A DNA stretch of 64,000 nt from Stenotrophomonas maltophilia D457 (GCF_000284595.1 NC_017671.1:1893001-1957000), one strand, 5' to 3'; positions 9,694 to 19,007 are shown, counted from the stretch's first letter. Notes: generated from the sequence alone by a model not told the origin. Numbers and translations are program-made.

Positions 9694-10697
9694 GCGGCAA
9701 CTCCAGGTGCGTCACGTTCGGCGTCGGCGGCATAGGCGGCGGCGCCCAGCAGTCCGGCGTGGGGATGCATCACCGCCAACGAGGGCACGCGCGCCATGAT
9801 GGAAGAGAACCGGCCCTTGTGCTCGAAACGCTGGCGGAAACCGGAGTGCTGCAGCGAATCGAGCATCTTCGGGGTCAGCCCGCCGGTCAGGAACACGCCG
9901 TCCCAGGCGCCCTGGGTCAGCACCAGATCGCCAGCAATGGCGCCGAACACGGCGCAGAACACATCCACGGTGCGCATCGCCTGCGGATCGCCGTGCAGGG
10001 CGCGGGCGGTCACGTCCACCGGCTGCAGCTGGCCCGGATCGATGCCGGCCATCTCGCACACGGCGCGATGGATGTTGACCAGGCCGGGGCCGCAGATCAG
10101 GCGCTCGTTGGAGACGCGGCCGAACTGCTCGGACAGGATCTCCAGGATGCGGATCTCTTCCGGGGTTCCCGGCGGGAAGCTCACATGGCCGCCTTCGGTT
10201 TCCAGCGGATAGCAACGGCCGTGGCGCATGATCAGGCCGCCGACGCCGAGCCCGGTACCGGGCCCGATCACCGCGTAGTTGCGTGGCTGGCCGGGCTTGC
10301 CCGGTACCCAGGCAGCCCCGCCGACCTGGACCACGTCATCGGGCTGCAGCAGCGAAATCGCCATCGCCTGTGCGGCGAAGTCGTTGATCAGGTGCAGTTC
10401 GTCGAACCCGAGCATGGCAGCGGTGCGGCTGCGCGAGATTACCCACGGATGGTTGGTGATGCGTGCTTCGTCACCATCCACGCGACCGGCCACGGCGAAC
10501 ACGCCGCGGCTTGCCGTGGCGCCGATCTGTTCCAGATGGTGGCGCGCGGCATCACCCAGCGACGGGAACTCCGCCACCGCGTACTCGCGGATGCTGTCCT
10601 TCTGCAGCGGTGCGTCCAGCGAGGTGTCGGCCAGGGCGAAGCGCGCGTTGGTGCCACCGATGTCGGCGACCAGCACTGGCTGCGAGCTGGCACTCAT
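9690..10697 (-). CDS. glk: Glucokinase (ROK-unrelated, Glk family)
   Basis: Phosphorylates glucose to glucose 6-phosphate with ATP. 335 aa from the ATG at 10697, which overlaps the zwf stop (ATGA, 10694-10697); the longer frame upstream lies inside zwf. The N-terminal phosphate-binding VADIGGTNARFALAD, the catalytic-Asp segment HLINDFAAQA, and YAVIGPGTGLGVGGLI with METEGGHVSF-like LETEGGHVSFPPG identify the bacterial glucokinase (PF02685) family. Placing glucokinase between zwf and pgl puts the entire route from glucose to KDPG in one operon. Confidence 0.95.
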   Translation of the reverse strand: MSASSQPVLVADIGGTNARFALADTSLDAPLQKDSIREYAVAEFPSLGDAARHHLEQIGATASRGVFAVAGRVDGDEARITNHPWVISRSRTAAMLGFDELHLINDFAAQAMAISLLQPDDVVQVGGAAWVPGKPGQPRNYAVIGPGTGLGVGGLIMRHGRCYPLETEGGHVSFPPGTPEEIRILEILSEQFGRVSNERLICGPGLVNIHRAVCEMAGIDPGQLQPVDVTARALHGDPQAMRTVDVFCAVFGAIAGDLVLTQGAWDGVFLTGGLTPKMLDSLQHSGFRQRFEHKGRFSSIMARVPSLAVMHPHAGLLGAAAYAADAERDAPGVAA

Positions 10698-12130
10698 GCC
10701 GACGCTCCGCTGTCGGGCGCGTCCAGGTCCTGCGGCAGGAACCCGCCCGCATTGCCCGGGCCCCATTGGCCGGCGGGGTAGGGCTCCAGCGGCAGCTTGG
10801 CGTCCTTCCAGGCGTCGGCGACGCTGTCGATCCAGGCCCAGGCCGCACGCACTTCGTCATCGCGCACGAACAGCGTGTGGTTGCCGTTGAAGGCATCCAG
10901 GAACAAGCGTTCGTAAGCGATACGGCGGTGCAGGCCGGTCGGCACCGACAGTTCCAGCTCCAGCGGATGCAGCTCCAGCGCGCCCCATTCCGGGCCTGCC
11001 AGGCTGCTCATCAGGCCCAGTTCGATGTTTTCCTGCGGCTGCAGCTGGAACACCAGGCGGTTCGGTGCGGCCTGCGCGCGCTGCGGGCGCTCGAACAGCC
11101 AGTGGGTGACCGGCTTCAGCGTGACCACCACGCGGGTGGTGCGCTCGGGCAGGCGCTTGCCGGTGACCAGGTGGAACGGCACGCCGCTCCAGCGCCAGTT
11201 GTCGATATGCGCGGTGACACCGGCGAAGGTTTCCACGTCGCTGCCTTCCGGCGGCTGGTAGGCCTGTGCCGGCTGGCCATTGATGGTGCCGGCGGTGTAG
11301 CGGCCACGGATGCTGTCACGCGCGGCGTGCCTGGCATCGAGCGGGCGCAGGGCGCGCAGCACCTTGACCTTCTCGTCGCGGATGCGATCGGCTTCCAGCG
11401 ATGCCGGCGGTTCCATCGCCACCATGCACAGCAGCTGCAGGATGTGGCTCTGCACCATGTCGCGCAGTGCGCCGGAGCGGGCGTAATAGGCATCGCGGCC
11501 ATCCACGCCTTCGCTTTCGGCCACCAGGATGTGCACCGATTCGATGTAGTTGCGGTTCCACACCGCTTCCAGCAGCGTGTTGCCGAAGCGCAGTGCGATC
11601 AGGTTCTGCACCGCGGCCTTGCCCAGGTAGTGGTCGAGGCGGAACACGCGGTCCTCGTCGATCCACTGGCCGATGGTGCTGATGATTTCCTCGGCGCTCT
11701 CGCTGTCGCTGCCGATCGGCTTTTCCAGCATCAGGCGTGCCGGCGCGGCGAGGGCGCCGCCCTTGGCCAGGCCTTCGCAGGTGGAGATGTACAGGCCCGG
11801 CGGGATGGCGAGGTAGCTGACGCACTTGCGGTGCACGAGGTCGGCGACCGCGGCGGCAACCGAGTCGACGTCGCGCAGGTCCACAGAGCGGTAGTCGATG
11901 CGACGCAGCAGGGCGCTGATGTCGTCCTGCGTGGCCATCGGCATGGCCTGCTGCAGGCGCGGCCGCAGGATGTCATGGAAGGCTTCGGTGTCATGCCCGG
12001 ACAGGGCCAGCGCACGGATGCGGAAGTCCTCCGGCAGCAGGCCGTCGCCAAGCAGGCGAAGCAGCGAAGGGAACAGGTAGCGCTGGGCCAGATCACCTGT
12101 GGCACCGAACAGGAAGAGGGTGTCGTGCAT
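10694..12130 (-). CDS. zwf: Glucose-6-phosphate 1-dehydrogenase
   Basis: First committed enzyme of the Entner-Doudoroff branch, 478 aa. It has the nucleotide-binding GATGDLAQRYLFPSL at the N-terminus and the active-site RLDHYLGK motif (His/Lys), with EKPIGSD just before it. The chosen start at 12130 gives MHDTLFLFGATGD, the usual family N-terminus; in-frame ATGs at 12157 and 12175 would add non-conserved residues and none has a clear Shine-Dalgarno sequence. It is the first gene of zwf-glk-pgl-edd-eda. The promoter should lie in the 350-bp gap shared with the divergent ABC ATPase gene. Confidence 0.95.
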   Translation of the reverse strand: MHDTLFLFGATGDLAQRYLFPSLLRLLGDGLLPEDFRIRALALSGHDTEAFHDILRPRLQQAMPMATQDDISALLRRIDYRSVDLRDVDSVAAAVADLVHRKCVSYLAIPPGLYISTCEGLAKGGALAAPARLMLEKPIGSDSESAEEIISTIGQWIDEDRVFRLDHYLGKAAVQNLIALRFGNTLLEAVWNRNYIESVHILVAESEGVDGRDAYYARSGALRDMVQSHILQLLCMVAMEPPASLEADRIRDEKVKVLRALRPLDARHAARDSIRGRYTAGTINGQPAQAYQPPEGSDVETFAGVTAHIDNWRWSGVPFHLVTGKRLPERTTRVVVTLKPVTHWLFERPQRAQAAPNRLVFQLQPQENIELGLMSSLAGPEWGALELHPLELELSVPTGLHRRIAYERLFLDAFNGNHTLFVRDDEVRAAWAWIDSVADAWKDAKLPLEPYPAGQWGPGNAGGFLPQDLDAPDSGASA

Positions 12131-12303
12131 CGCTCGAGTTTCAGATCCGGGTGACATCGTTGTCAATCGCTTCATGGCTGGGTTCGGGGGACATCCGCGC
12201 AACTGCCTGTCCGAGGTTCGTCAGGGGCGTTCTCCGGGGTGCCGGAAGACCGTTCCATTCGAAACCACTGCCTCGGCGGAACCTTCGTTCAACCGCCGAC
12301 GCA

Positions 12304-12321
12304 GATCGGTGCGCACCGATC
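12304..12321. promoter_or_regulatory. Perfect 18-bp palindrome
   Basis: GATCGGTGC directly followed by its exact reverse complement GCACCGATC, with no spacer. It lies about 174 bp upstream of the zwf start and 162 bp upstream of ugpC. It is a candidate dimeric-repressor site; no known consensus was matched. Confidence 0.5.
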
Positions 12322-12337
12322 ATCGGATAGTGCCACG

Positions 12338-12351
12338 TGAAAACGTTTACA
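12338..12351. promoter_or_regulatory. LacI/GalR-family-like operator
   Basis: TGAAAACGTTTACA differs by one base from a perfect TGAAAACGTTTTCA palindrome, the classic form of LacI/GalR-family operators with a central CG. It lies 130 bp upstream of the sugar ABC ATPase gene and 207 bp upstream of zwf, and a closely related site occurs at 54028-54041. The regulator gene is not in the window. Confidence 0.6.
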
Positions 12352-12482
12352 TGGCAGAATGGGCAACTGTATTCGATTGCAGTGCTCGCCGTCATGCGGC
12401 AAGCGCGCAATCATCACTGCCATCGGGAGGGCCGAGGCAGTCCCAAAAGACAGCCCGGCTTCGGGCGGACCGGATAGGTGAT

Positions 12483-13565
12483 ATGGCAAAAGTGCAGTTG
12501 CAGGGTGTGCGCAAGGTCTATGACAACGGCCAGGTCGCGGTGAAGGACGCCAGCTTCGAGGTCGCCGATGGCGAGCTGATGGTGCTGGTCGGCCCGTCCG
12601 GCTGTGGCAAGTCGACCCTGCTGCGGATGGTGGCTGGCCTGGAGGAGATCAGCGGCGGCACGCTGACCATCGGTGATCGCGTGGTCAACGACGTGGCGCC
12701 GAAGGATCGCGACATCGCGATGGTGTTCCAGAGTTATGCGCTGTACCCGCACATGACCGTGGCCGAGAACCTGGCCTTTGGCCTGAAGCTGCGCGGTCAC
12801 GACAAGGCGACCATCGACAAGCGCATCGCCGAGGCGGCGCAGACGCTGGGCCTGACCGAGATGATGGACAAGCTGCCCAAGGCGATGTCCGGTGGCCAGC
12901 GCCAGCGTGTCGCGCTGGGCCGTGCGCTGGTGCGCGAGCCGGCGGTGTTCCTGCTCGACGAACCGCTGTCCAACCTGGATGCCAAGCTGCGCCACAGCGT
13001 GCGTACCGAGATCGCGCAGCTGCACCGCAAGCTGGGCACCACCATGATCTACGTGACGCACGACCAGGTCGAAGCGATGACCCTGGGCCAGCGCATCGTG
13101 GTGCTGAAGGATGGCGTCATCCAGCAGATCGATACGCCGATGGCGCTGTACGATCGCCCGGCCAACCTGTTCGTGGCCGGCTTCCTCGGCAGCCCGGCGA
13201 TGAACGTGCTGCGCGGTACGCTGCAGGGCGATGCCGGTGGCGTGACCGTGGTCGATGGTGAGTGGCGTGCACCGCTGGGCCAGGCCACCATCGATCCGGC
13301 CTGGCTGCAGAAGCCGATCGCGGTGGGCGTGCGTCCGGAGCACCTGCAGCCGGCGGCCGCCGACGATGCGCATGCGTTCGTCGCACGCATTGAAGGCATC
13401 GAACCGGTCGGTAACGAGATCTTCGTCAACCTGAGCAGTGGCCAGCACGCGCTGACCATGCGCGTGGCGCCGCAGGCGCTGCCCGAGGTGGGCGAGCAGA
13501 TCCGCGTGGCGATCCATCCGCAGGGCCTGCATTTCTTCAACCCGGAGACCGGCGCGCGCCTGTAA
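12483..13565 (+). CDS. ugpC: UgpC/MalK-family sugar ABC transporter ATP-binding protein
   Basis: Cytoplasmic ATPase subunit of a carbohydrate ABC importer (CUT1 type), 360 aa. It shows Walker A GPSGCGKST, Q-loop VFQSYALYPHMT, signature MSGGQRQRVALGRAL, Walker B VFLLDEPLSNLD, the H-loop THDQVEAM, and a C-terminal TOBE/regulatory domain (GVRPEHLQP). The start at 12483 (MAKVQLQGVRKVY) fits the family; the frame stays open upstream but without conservation. No permease or binding protein lies next to it, so it may energise one or several transporters encoded elsewhere. MalK and MsmK homologues are equally possible names. Confidence 0.88.
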   Translation: MAKVQLQGVRKVYDNGQVAVKDASFEVADGELMVLVGPSGCGKSTLLRMVAGLEEISGGTLTIGDRVVNDVAPKDRDIAMVFQSYALYPHMTVAENLAFGLKLRGHDKATIDKRIAEAAQTLGLTEMMDKLPKAMSGGQRQRVALGRALVREPAVFLLDEPLSNLDAKLRHSVRTEIAQLHRKLGTTMIYVTHDQVEAMTLGQRIVVLKDGVIQQIDTPMALYDRPANLFVAGFLGSPAMNVLRGTLQGDAGGVTVVDGEWRAPLGQATIDPAWLQKPIAVGVRPEHLQPAAADDAHAFVARIEGIEPVGNEIFVNLSSGQHALTMRVAPQALPEVGEQIRVAIHPQGLHFFNPETGARL

Positions 13566-13568
13566 GGG

Positions 13569-13632
13569 GTAGTGCCGGCCGCTGGCCGGCAACCTCAACC
13601 CTGCATGGTTGCCGGCCAGCGGCCGGCACTAC
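13569..13632. repeat. GTAG REP inverted pair
   Basis: GTAGTGCCGGCCGCTGGCC followed, after a 14-bp spacer, by the inverted copy ending GGCCGGCACTAC. It begins 3 bp after the ugpC stop and lies between the convergent ugpC and ygfZ genes. Confidence 0.9.
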
Positions 13633-13668
13633 CATTCCTGCACCCACCCGTGCAGGTCCCCGCCTGCT

Positions 13669-14544
13669 TCAGCGGGCCAGGCCATCCAGCAACGGCACGC
13701 GCTGCGCAATGGCATCGCCCACCTGCAGGTCAGCGTCGCTGGCCTCCAGTGGCAGTACCGCCAGTGCCAGGTCGCCGGCCACGCTGGCAATCGTGCCCAG
13801 CCCCGCGCCATCCTGCTGCACGCCATCGCCGGCCTGTGCCGGTGCTGCGGTATGCAGCAACTGCACCGCACGCTTGGCCTTGCCGAGGAAGTGGGTGCGG
13901 GCGACGATTTCCTGGCCGGGATAGCAGCCCTTCTTCACGCTGTAGCCGTTCAGGCGGTCCAGGCCCAGCTGTTGGGGGGTCCACACTTCGCGCTGGCCTT
14001 CTTCCAGCCGCGGCAGGCCGTAGCGCAGGTCGGCCTGGCGCCAGGCCAGGGCGAAAGCGGCCTCATCGGCTTCATTGCCGGCCGTGAACGCGTCGGCGCT
14101 GCCAATGCGCAGGGTGCGCGGCAGGGCATCGCTGCCCAGGTCCAGCTCCCAGCCGTCGCCTGCGGTCTGCGCAATCGCCGCGCCGCTGGCGGCCTCGGGC
14201 GCGGTGAACGCGCCAGCCGCCGCCAGATCGCTGCGCACCTGCACCTTCACCTTGCGGCGGAACACGAAGCGCTGCAGTTGCGACGCAATCGCATCGGCAT
14301 CGCCGTCAGCCAGCACCAGCATCACGTGGTCGTCGGCCAGCCGAAGCAGCTGGAACACCGCCAGGGTACGGCCCTTGGCGCTCAGCCAGGCACTCCACTG
14401 CCAGTGCTGCAGGGGCAGGGCGGTGACATCGCTGCTGAACTGGGCGTGGGCAAAGAGAGCCGCATCCGGGCCCTGCAGGCTCAGCAGCTGGTGGCCGGGC
14501 AGGCGCGGATATCCGACGAAAGCAGGGGGCAGGTTGTCAGGCAC
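13669..14544 (-). CDS. ygfZ: Folate-binding YgfZ/IBA57-like protein
   Basis: Folate-dependent protein needed for activity of certain Fe-S enzymes and tRNA-modifying MiaB. The hallmark motif KGCYPGQEIVARTHFLGKAKR region is read at about residues 205-225, with the invariant Cys in KGCYPGQE. A GTG start at 14544 (VPDNLPPAFVGYPR, 291 aa) is preferred. The ATG at 14595 would overlap both the divergent SDH-assembly gene and its promoter. Adjacent SdhB carries three Fe-S clusters, a sensible functional neighbour. The exact start is uncertain. Confidence 0.9.
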   Translation of the reverse strand: MPDNLPPAFVGYPRLPGHQLLSLQGPDAALFAHAQFSSDVTALPLQHWQWSAWLSAKGRTLAVFQLLRLADDHVMLVLADGDADAIASQLQRFVFRRKVKVQVRSDLAAAGAFTAPEAASGAAIAQTAGDGWELDLGSDALPRTLRIGSADAFTAGNEADEAAFALAWRQADLRYGLPRLEEGQREVWTPQQLGLDRLNGYSVKKGCYPGQEIVARTHFLGKAKRAVQLLHTAAPAQAGDGVQQDGAGLGTIASVAGDLALAVLPLEASDADLQVGDAIAQRVPLLDGLAR

Positions 14545-14562
14545 GTGAACGAGGTCTAAAAT
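14534..14562 (+). promoter_or_regulatory. Sigma70-type promoter of the sdh operon
   Basis: TTGTCA at 14534-14539, a 17-bp spacer, then TAAAAT at 14557-14562. Each hexamer matches consensus at five of six positions. Transcription would start near 14569, about 15 nt before the ATG at 14584. The element overlaps the first codons of the divergent ygfZ. Confidence 0.6.
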
Positions 14563-14583
14563 TTGTGCGTTGCGAGACCGAAC

Positions 14584-14754
14584 ATGATAGGCCAAACAAC
14601 CCCCACTCCCGACGACGAATCTGAAGCCCCGCTGGTCCCTGCGGCACCCGTGCCCGTGGAACAGGAAAAAGCGGAAGAATTCGGCGGCCGCGGCGGACTT
14701 GATCCGGTGCGGTATGGCGATTGGGAGAAAAACGGACGCTGCATCGATTTCTGA
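14584..14754 (+). CDS. SDHAF4-like succinate dehydrogenase assembly factor (DUF1674)
   Basis: Small protein of 56 aa ending in GGLDPVRYGDWEKNGRCIDF. This C-terminal RYGDWE-x-GRxxDF block is the hallmark of the DUF1674 family, which includes the mitochondrial SDH assembly factor SDHAF4; that factor binds flavinated SdhA before it joins SdhB. The N-terminal half is low-complexity and acidic. It starts the sdh cluster, 56 bp before sdhC and downstream of a good promoter, so a role in SDH maturation is a context-supported inference. Confidence 0.85.
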   Translation: MIGQTTPTPDDESEAPLVPAAPVPVEQEKAEEFGGRGGLDPVRYGDWEKNGRCIDF

Positions 14755-14810
14755 TCAGCATTGAGCCAACGCGGCCGTGTGCCGCCCAGCCGAGACAACG
14801 AGCCCAGCGA

Positions 14811-15203
14811 ATGGCGACCAGACAACGCCCACTTTCCCCGCACCTTCAGGTGTATCGCTGGCAGATTCAGATGGCCACCTCGATCCTGCATCGAGCCACT
14901 GGCGTCTTTCTGTCTGTTGGTGCCCTCATCATCGCCGCCGGCCTGCTGGCCCTGATGATGGGGCCCGAGTCCTGGAACTGCTTCACCGGCCATGCCGGGG
15001 CCTGGTATGGCCGCGTGTTCCTGTTCGCGTGGACATGGTCGTTCGCCTATCACCTGTGCAATGGCATCCGCCACGTCGTGCAGGACTTCGCCATCGGCTT
15101 CAGCATCCCCGCCTTCATCCGCAGCAGCTGGCTGTCGGTCATCGGCAGCCTGGTGATCACCCTGCTGGTGTGGGCCTATGTGATGTTCGGAGGTGCCGCG
15201 TGA
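14811..15203 (+). CDS. sdhC: Succinate dehydrogenase cytochrome b556 subunit
   Basis: Membrane anchor and haem/quinone-binding subunit of complex II, 130 aa with three hydrophobic helices. It has the family start RPLSPHLQVYRW, then SILHRATGVFLSVG (Ser/Arg of the quinone site) and a haem-ligand His in the helix YHLCNGIRHVVQD. The ATG at 14811 is chosen because conservation begins there. The stop overlaps the GTG start of sdhD. Confidence 0.95.
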   Translation: MATRQRPLSPHLQVYRWQIQMATSILHRATGVFLSVGALIIAAGLLALMMGPESWNCFTGHAGAWYGRVFLFAWTWSFAYHLCNGIRHVVQDFAIGFSIPAFIRSSWLSVIGSLVITLLVWAYVMFGGAA

Positions 15204-15586
15204 GCAAGTTCCGTACCCCGTTGAAGAACGTGCGCGGCCTTGGCTCGGCCAAGACCGGCACCGAGCACTTCGTGCACCAGCGCCTGACCGCCGCCGCACT
15301 GGTGGTGCTGGGCATCTGGTTCCTGGTCTTCGTGCTGGGCCTGCTGGGCTCGGACTACGCCACCGCCGCCGCCGCCGTGGCCAAGCCGTGGAACGCGGTG
15401 CCGCTGATCGGCCTGCTGATCGCCATGTTCTGGCACGCGCAGCTCGGCATGCAGGTCGTGCTGGAAGACTACATCCACGAATCGCTGCTGGCCCTGGTGC
15501 TGCAGACCGCGGTGAAGTTCGTCGCCGTGCTCGGCATGATCGTCAGTGTGTTTGCGGTGGGCCGCATCGCCCTCGGCGTTGCCTGA
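15200..15586 (+). CDS. sdhD: Succinate dehydrogenase membrane anchor subunit
   Basis: Second membrane anchor of complex II, 128 aa, three transmembrane helices. It has the expected FRTPLKNVRGLGSAKTGTEH N-terminal segment, HFVHQRLTA, and HAQLGMQVVLEDYIHE carrying the haem/quinone-side His and Asp-Tyr. It begins with GTG at 15200 in a GTGA overlap with the sdhC stop, which implies coupled translation. Confidence 0.94.
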   Translation: MSKFRTPLKNVRGLGSAKTGTEHFVHQRLTAAALVVLGIWFLVFVLGLLGSDYATAAAAVAKPWNAVPLIGLLIAMFWHAQLGMQVVLEDYIHESLLALVLQTAVKFVAVLGMIVSVFAVGRIALGVA

Positions 15587-15617
15587 GCCCAGGCACCTAC
15601 ACAGGAATCCAGATTAG

Positions 15618-17408
15618 ATGTCCGCTTACAAGATCACCGAACACAAGTACGACATGGTCGTGGTCGGCGCCGGCGGTGCCGGCCTGCGCGCCACGTTCGG
15701 CCTGGCCGCCAAGGGCCTGCAGACCGTGTGCCTGACCAAGGTCTTCCCGACCCGTTCTCACACCGTTGCCGCCCAGGGCGGTATCTCGGCCGCGCTCGGC
15801 AACATGGGCGAGGACGACTGGCGCTACCACTTCTTCGACACCATCAAGGGGTCGGACTGGCTGGGCGACCAGGACGCCATCGAGTACATGTGCCGTGAGG
15901 CCATCCCGGCCATCATCGAGCTCGAACATTACGGCGTGCCGTTCTCGCGCACCGCCGAAGGCAAGATCTACCAGCGTCCGTTCGGTGGCATGACCACCAA
16001 GTATGGCGAAGGCCCGGCGGCGCAGCGTACCTGCGCGGCGGCCGACCGTACCGGCCACGCGATGCTGCACACGCTGTACCAGCAGTCGCTGAAGCACGAC
16101 GCGCGCTTCATGATCGAGTACTTCGCGCTCGACCTGATCTTCGACGAGGAAGGCGCCTGCCGCGGCGTGCTGGCCCTGGACATGTCCGACGGCACCCTGC
16201 ACCTGTTCCGCGCCCAGGGCGTGGTACTGGCCACCGGCGGCTACGGCCGTGCCTACTTCAGCGCCACCTCGGCGCACACCTGCACCGGCGACGGTGGCGG
16301 CCTGGCCATGCGTGCCGGCATCGCCATGCAGGACATGGAGTTCGTGCAGTTCCACCCGACCGGCATCTACGGCGCCGGCTGCCTGATCACCGAGGGTGTC
16401 CGCGGTGAAGGTGGCATCCTGCGCAACAGCAGCGGCGAGCGCTTCATGGAGCGTTACGCGCCGCACTACAAGGACCTGGCCTCGCGCGACGTGGTCAGCC
16501 GTTCGATGACCATCGAGATCCGCGAAGGCCGCGGCGTCGGCGAGCACAAGGACCACATCCTGCTCGACCTGACCCACCTCGGCCCGGGCGTGATCGACGA
16601 GAAGCTGCCGGGCATCGCCGAGAGCGCCCGCATCTTCGCCGGCGTCGACGTGCACAAGCAGCCGATTCCGGTCATCCCGACCGTGCACTACAACATGGGC
16701 GGCATCCCGACCAATTACCACGGCGAAGTGGTGCAGAAGGTCGGCGACAACGACAATGCCGTGGTGCCGGGCCTGTACGCCATCGGCGAAGCGGCCTGCG
16801 TGTCCGTGCACGGCGCCAACCGCCTGGGCTCGAACTCGCTGCTGGACCTGGTGGTGTTCGGCCGTGCTGTGGCCAACCGCTGCGCCGAGACCATCAAGCC
16901 GGGCGCCGCGCACAAGCCGCTGCCGGCCGATGCCTGCGACAAGGCGCTGGGGCTGCTGGACAAGCTGCGCCACGCCAACGGCGATACCCCGACCTCGGTC
17001 ATCCGCGATCGCATGCAGCGCACCATGCAGGCCGACGCGGCGGTCTTCCGCACCAGCCAGACGCTGAAGGAAGGCTGCGAGAAGATGGACAAGATCTTCG
17101 ACTCGTTCCAGGACGTGAAGGTCTCCGACCGTTCGCTGGTGTGGAACTCGGACCTGATCGAGACCTACGAGCTGAACAACCTGCTGCTCAATGCGGTGGC
17201 GACGATCAACTCGGCCGAACAGCGCAAGGAAAGCCGCGGCGCGCATGCGCACGAGGACTTCCCGGACCGCGACGACGTCAACTGGCAGAAGCACACCCTG
17301 GTCAGCGTCGACGAGAAGGGCAAGTGCAGCTTCGACTACCGTCCGGTGCACATGTACACGTTGACCGACGACGTGTCCGTGGTGCCGCCGAAGCCGCGCG
17401 TGTACTGA
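15618..17408 (+). CDS. sdhA: Succinate dehydrogenase flavoprotein subunit
   Basis: Catalytic FAD subunit of complex II, oxidising succinate to fumarate. 596 aa, full family length. It has the N-terminal [13 protein letters not shown] dinucleotide fold, covalent-FAD site [16 protein letters not shown], catalytic [16 protein letters not shown] and RGEGG segments, and [18 protein letters not shown]. It sits 31 bp after sdhD in the operon. Confidence 0.98.
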   Translation: MSAYKITEHKYDMVVVGAGGAGLRATFGLAAKGLQTVCLTKVFPTRSHTVAAQGGISAALGNMGEDDWRYHFFDTIKGSDWLGDQDAIEYMCREAIPAIIELEHYGVPFSRTAEGKIYQRPFGGMTTKYGEGPAAQRTCAAADRTGHAMLHTLYQQSLKHDARFMIEYFALDLIFDEEGACRGVLALDMSDGTLHLFRAQGVVLATGGYGRAYFSATSAHTCTGDGGGLAMRAGIAMQDMEFVQFHPTGIYGAGCLITEGVRGEGGILRNSSGERFMERYAPHYKDLASRDVVSRSMTIEIREGRGVGEHKDHILLDLTHLGPGVIDEKLPGIAESARIFAGVDVHKQPIPVIPTVHYNMGGIPTNYHGEVVQKVGDNDNAVVPGLYAIGEAACVSVHGANRLGSNSLLDLVVFGRAVANRCAETIKPGAAHKPLPADACDKALGLLDKLRHANGDTPTSVIRDRMQRTMQADAAVFRTSQTLKEGCEKMDKIFDSFQDVKVSDRSLVWNSDLIETYELNNLLLNAVATINSAEQRKESRGAHAHEDFPDRDDVNWQKHTLVSVDEKGKCSFDYRPVHMYTLTDDVSVVPPKPRVY

Positions 17409-17474
17409 TCCGACCCCGCCTACCATGCAATCCGCGCCCACGGGCGCGGGCCGCCTGAGCCAACGAGAGCAGCC

Positions 17475-18260
17475 ATGGCCGAGTTTTCACTCCCCAAGAA
17501 TTCCAAGATCACGAAGGGCAAGCACTTCCCCGTCAAGAACGGCGGCAAGAACGTGCGCACCTTCAAGATCTACCGCTGGAGTCCTGACGACGACAGCAAC
17601 CCGCGCACCGATACCTATGAAGTCGATCTGGACGCCTGTGGCCCGATGGTCCTGGACGCCCTGATCAAGATCAAGAACGAGATCGACCCGACCCTGACCT
17701 TCCGCCGCTCGTGCCGCGAAGGTATCTGTGGTTCGTGCGCCATGAACATCGACGGCACCAACACCCTGGCCTGCACCCGAGCCATCTCGGACTGCGGCAA
17801 GAAGGAAGTGCCGATCTACCCGCTGCCGCACATGAACGTGGTCAAGGACCTGGTTCCGGACCTGACCCACTTCTACGCGCAGTACGCGTCGATCAAGCCG
17901 TGGATCCGCACCCAGACCCCGGCACCTCCGGACCGCGAGCGCCTGCAGTCGCCGGAAGACCGCAAGAAGCTGGACGGCCTGTACGAGTGCATCCTGTGCG
18001 CCTGCTGCTCGACCAGCTGCCCGAGCTACTGGTGGAACGGCGAGCGTTACCTCGGCCCGGCGATCCTGCTGCAGGCCTACCGCTGGATCATCGACTCGCG
18101 CGATGAGGACACCGGTGCGCGCCTGGACGATCTGGAAGATCCGTTCAAGCTGTACCGCTGCCACACCATCATGAACTGCGCCCGGACCTGCCCGAAGGGC
18201 CTGAACCCGGCACTGGCGATCGCCGAGATCAAGAAGCTGATGATGGAACGCCGCGCCTGA
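17475..18260 (+). CDS. sdhB: Succinate dehydrogenase iron-sulfur subunit
   Basis: Electron-transfer subunit of complex II, 261 aa. Ligands of the 2Fe-2S cluster lie in [15 protein letters not shown] plus the later Cys of LACT. The 4Fe-4S and 3Fe-4S ligands lie in [16 protein letters not shown] and [17 protein letters not shown]. It follows sdhA by 66 bp. Confidence 0.98.
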   Translation: MAEFSLPKNSKITKGKHFPVKNGGKNVRTFKIYRWSPDDDSNPRTDTYEVDLDACGPMVLDALIKIKNEIDPTLTFRRSCREGICGSCAMNIDGTNTLACTRAISDCGKKEVPIYPLPHMNVVKDLVPDLTHFYAQYASIKPWIRTQTPAPPDRERLQSPEDRKKLDGLYECILCACCSTSCPSYWWNGERYLGPAILLQAYRWIIDSRDEDTGARLDDLEDPFKLYRCHTIMNCARTCPKGLNPALAIAEIKKLMMERRA

Positions 18261-18290
18261 TACACGGCGCAGGGTAGTTGCATGACCCCA

Positions 18291-18312
18291 GTAGAGCCAC
18301 GCCATGCGTGGC
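18291..18312. repeat. Small GTAG REP hairpin
   Basis: GTAGA followed by GCCACGC-CAT-GCGTGGC, a 7-bp stem with a 3-nt loop, in the sdhB-sdhE gap. It may modulate or stabilise the operon mRNA between the two genes. Confidence 0.75.
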
Positions 18313-18335
18313 TTTGCTGTATCTGGAGAAACACG

Positions 18336-18584
18336 ATGGAAGAAGACGTTCTGCTGAAGAAGCTGCGCTGGCGCTGTCGCCGCGGCATGCGTGAGCTGGA
18401 CCAGCTGTTCGGCCGCTACCTGGACCACGAGTGGAGCACTGCGCCGACCGAAGAGCGCGAGGTTTTCCTGTTCCTGCTCGACTGCGAGGACGATAAGTTG
18501 TGGCGCTGGTTCATGGGCTACGAGGCCTGCCCGCATGCGCACGCGATCCCCCTCATGCAGAAGATCCTCGCCCTCAAGCCTTGA
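18336..18584 (+). CDS. sdhE: FAD assembly factor SdhE
   Basis: Small cytoplasmic protein, 82 aa, that helps insert covalent FAD into SdhA. It has the family's RRGMRELD motif (RGxxE) and [16 protein letters not shown]. The ATG at 18336 is preceded by GGAGAA at 18325-18330. It is placed after sdhB, so the operon encodes both the enzyme and its flavin-insertion factor. Confidence 0.95.
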   Translation: MEEDVLLKKLRWRCRRGMRELDQLFGRYLDHEWSTAPTEEREVFLFLLDCEDDKLWRWFMGYEACPHAHAIPLMQKILALKP

Positions 18585-18984
18585 GTGGCGCCCCTCGCGG
18601 CTGCAGGCCGCCGCCCAGTTGGCGGTGCTGCTGGCTGCGCCGTGGCTGCTGCGCGCATCGGATCTGCCTTCACGGCTGCTGATGCCCGCAGTGGTGCTGG
18701 CCTGGTGCACGGGCCTGGCCGAACTGGCCTGGCGCCAGCGCAGGCCGCGCGTGCAGGTGCTTCTGCCGCCGCTTCCCGAGCCACTGCAGGTGGCCGGGCA
18801 GGACGTTGATACGCCACGGCTGGTGGTGCGTGGCCCATGGCTGTTGTTGCTGTGGCGTGAGGATCGGCGCCGCCAGCGCCTGCTGTTCTGGCCGGATGTG
18901 CTCGATTCCGGGCAGCGACGTGAACTGCGACTGGCCGTGGCCGCACGCGCCGTTTCCCGTCAGCCCCGGACGATGGCACCATAA
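18535..18984 (+). CDS. YgfX-like membrane protein
   Basis: Small protein with two hydrophobic segments ([16 protein letters not shown] and [17 protein letters not shown]). The C-terminal half has [22 protein letters not shown]. Size, topology and position directly after sdhE match YgfX/CptA of enterobacteria, where ygfY(sdhE)-ygfX are also overlapping. The only ATG in frame, at 18535, gives 149 aa and a 50-bp overlap with sdhE; conservation seems to begin later, at LEWRPSRLQ, so the true start is unclear. Confidence 0.65.
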   Translation: MRTRSPSCRRSSPSSLEWRPSRLQAAAQLAVLLAAPWLLRASDLPSRLLMPAVVLAWCTGLAELAWRQRRPRVQVLLPPLPEPLQVAGQDVDTPRLVVRGPWLLLLWREDRRRQRLLFWPDVLDSGQRRELRLAVAARAVSRQPRTMAP

Positions 18985-19007
18985 GCTGAATTGACCGGCG
19001 TGCCTGC

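Larger units (their letters stand above)
12131..12482. promoter_or_regulatory. Divergent control region between zwf and ugpC
   Basis: This 352-bp gene-free interval separates the divergently transcribed Entner-Doudoroff operon and the sugar ABC ATPase. It has no convincing small gene. It does hold two palindromes, annotated separately: a perfect 18-bp one at 12304-12321 and a LacI-family-like operator at 12338-12351. No TGTAAT-type HexR site was found. Confidence 0.6.

Noticed and set aside
15597..17441. 614-aa ORF antisense to sdhA
   Set aside because: Shadow of sdhA; composition typical of antisense frames in GC-rich genes.
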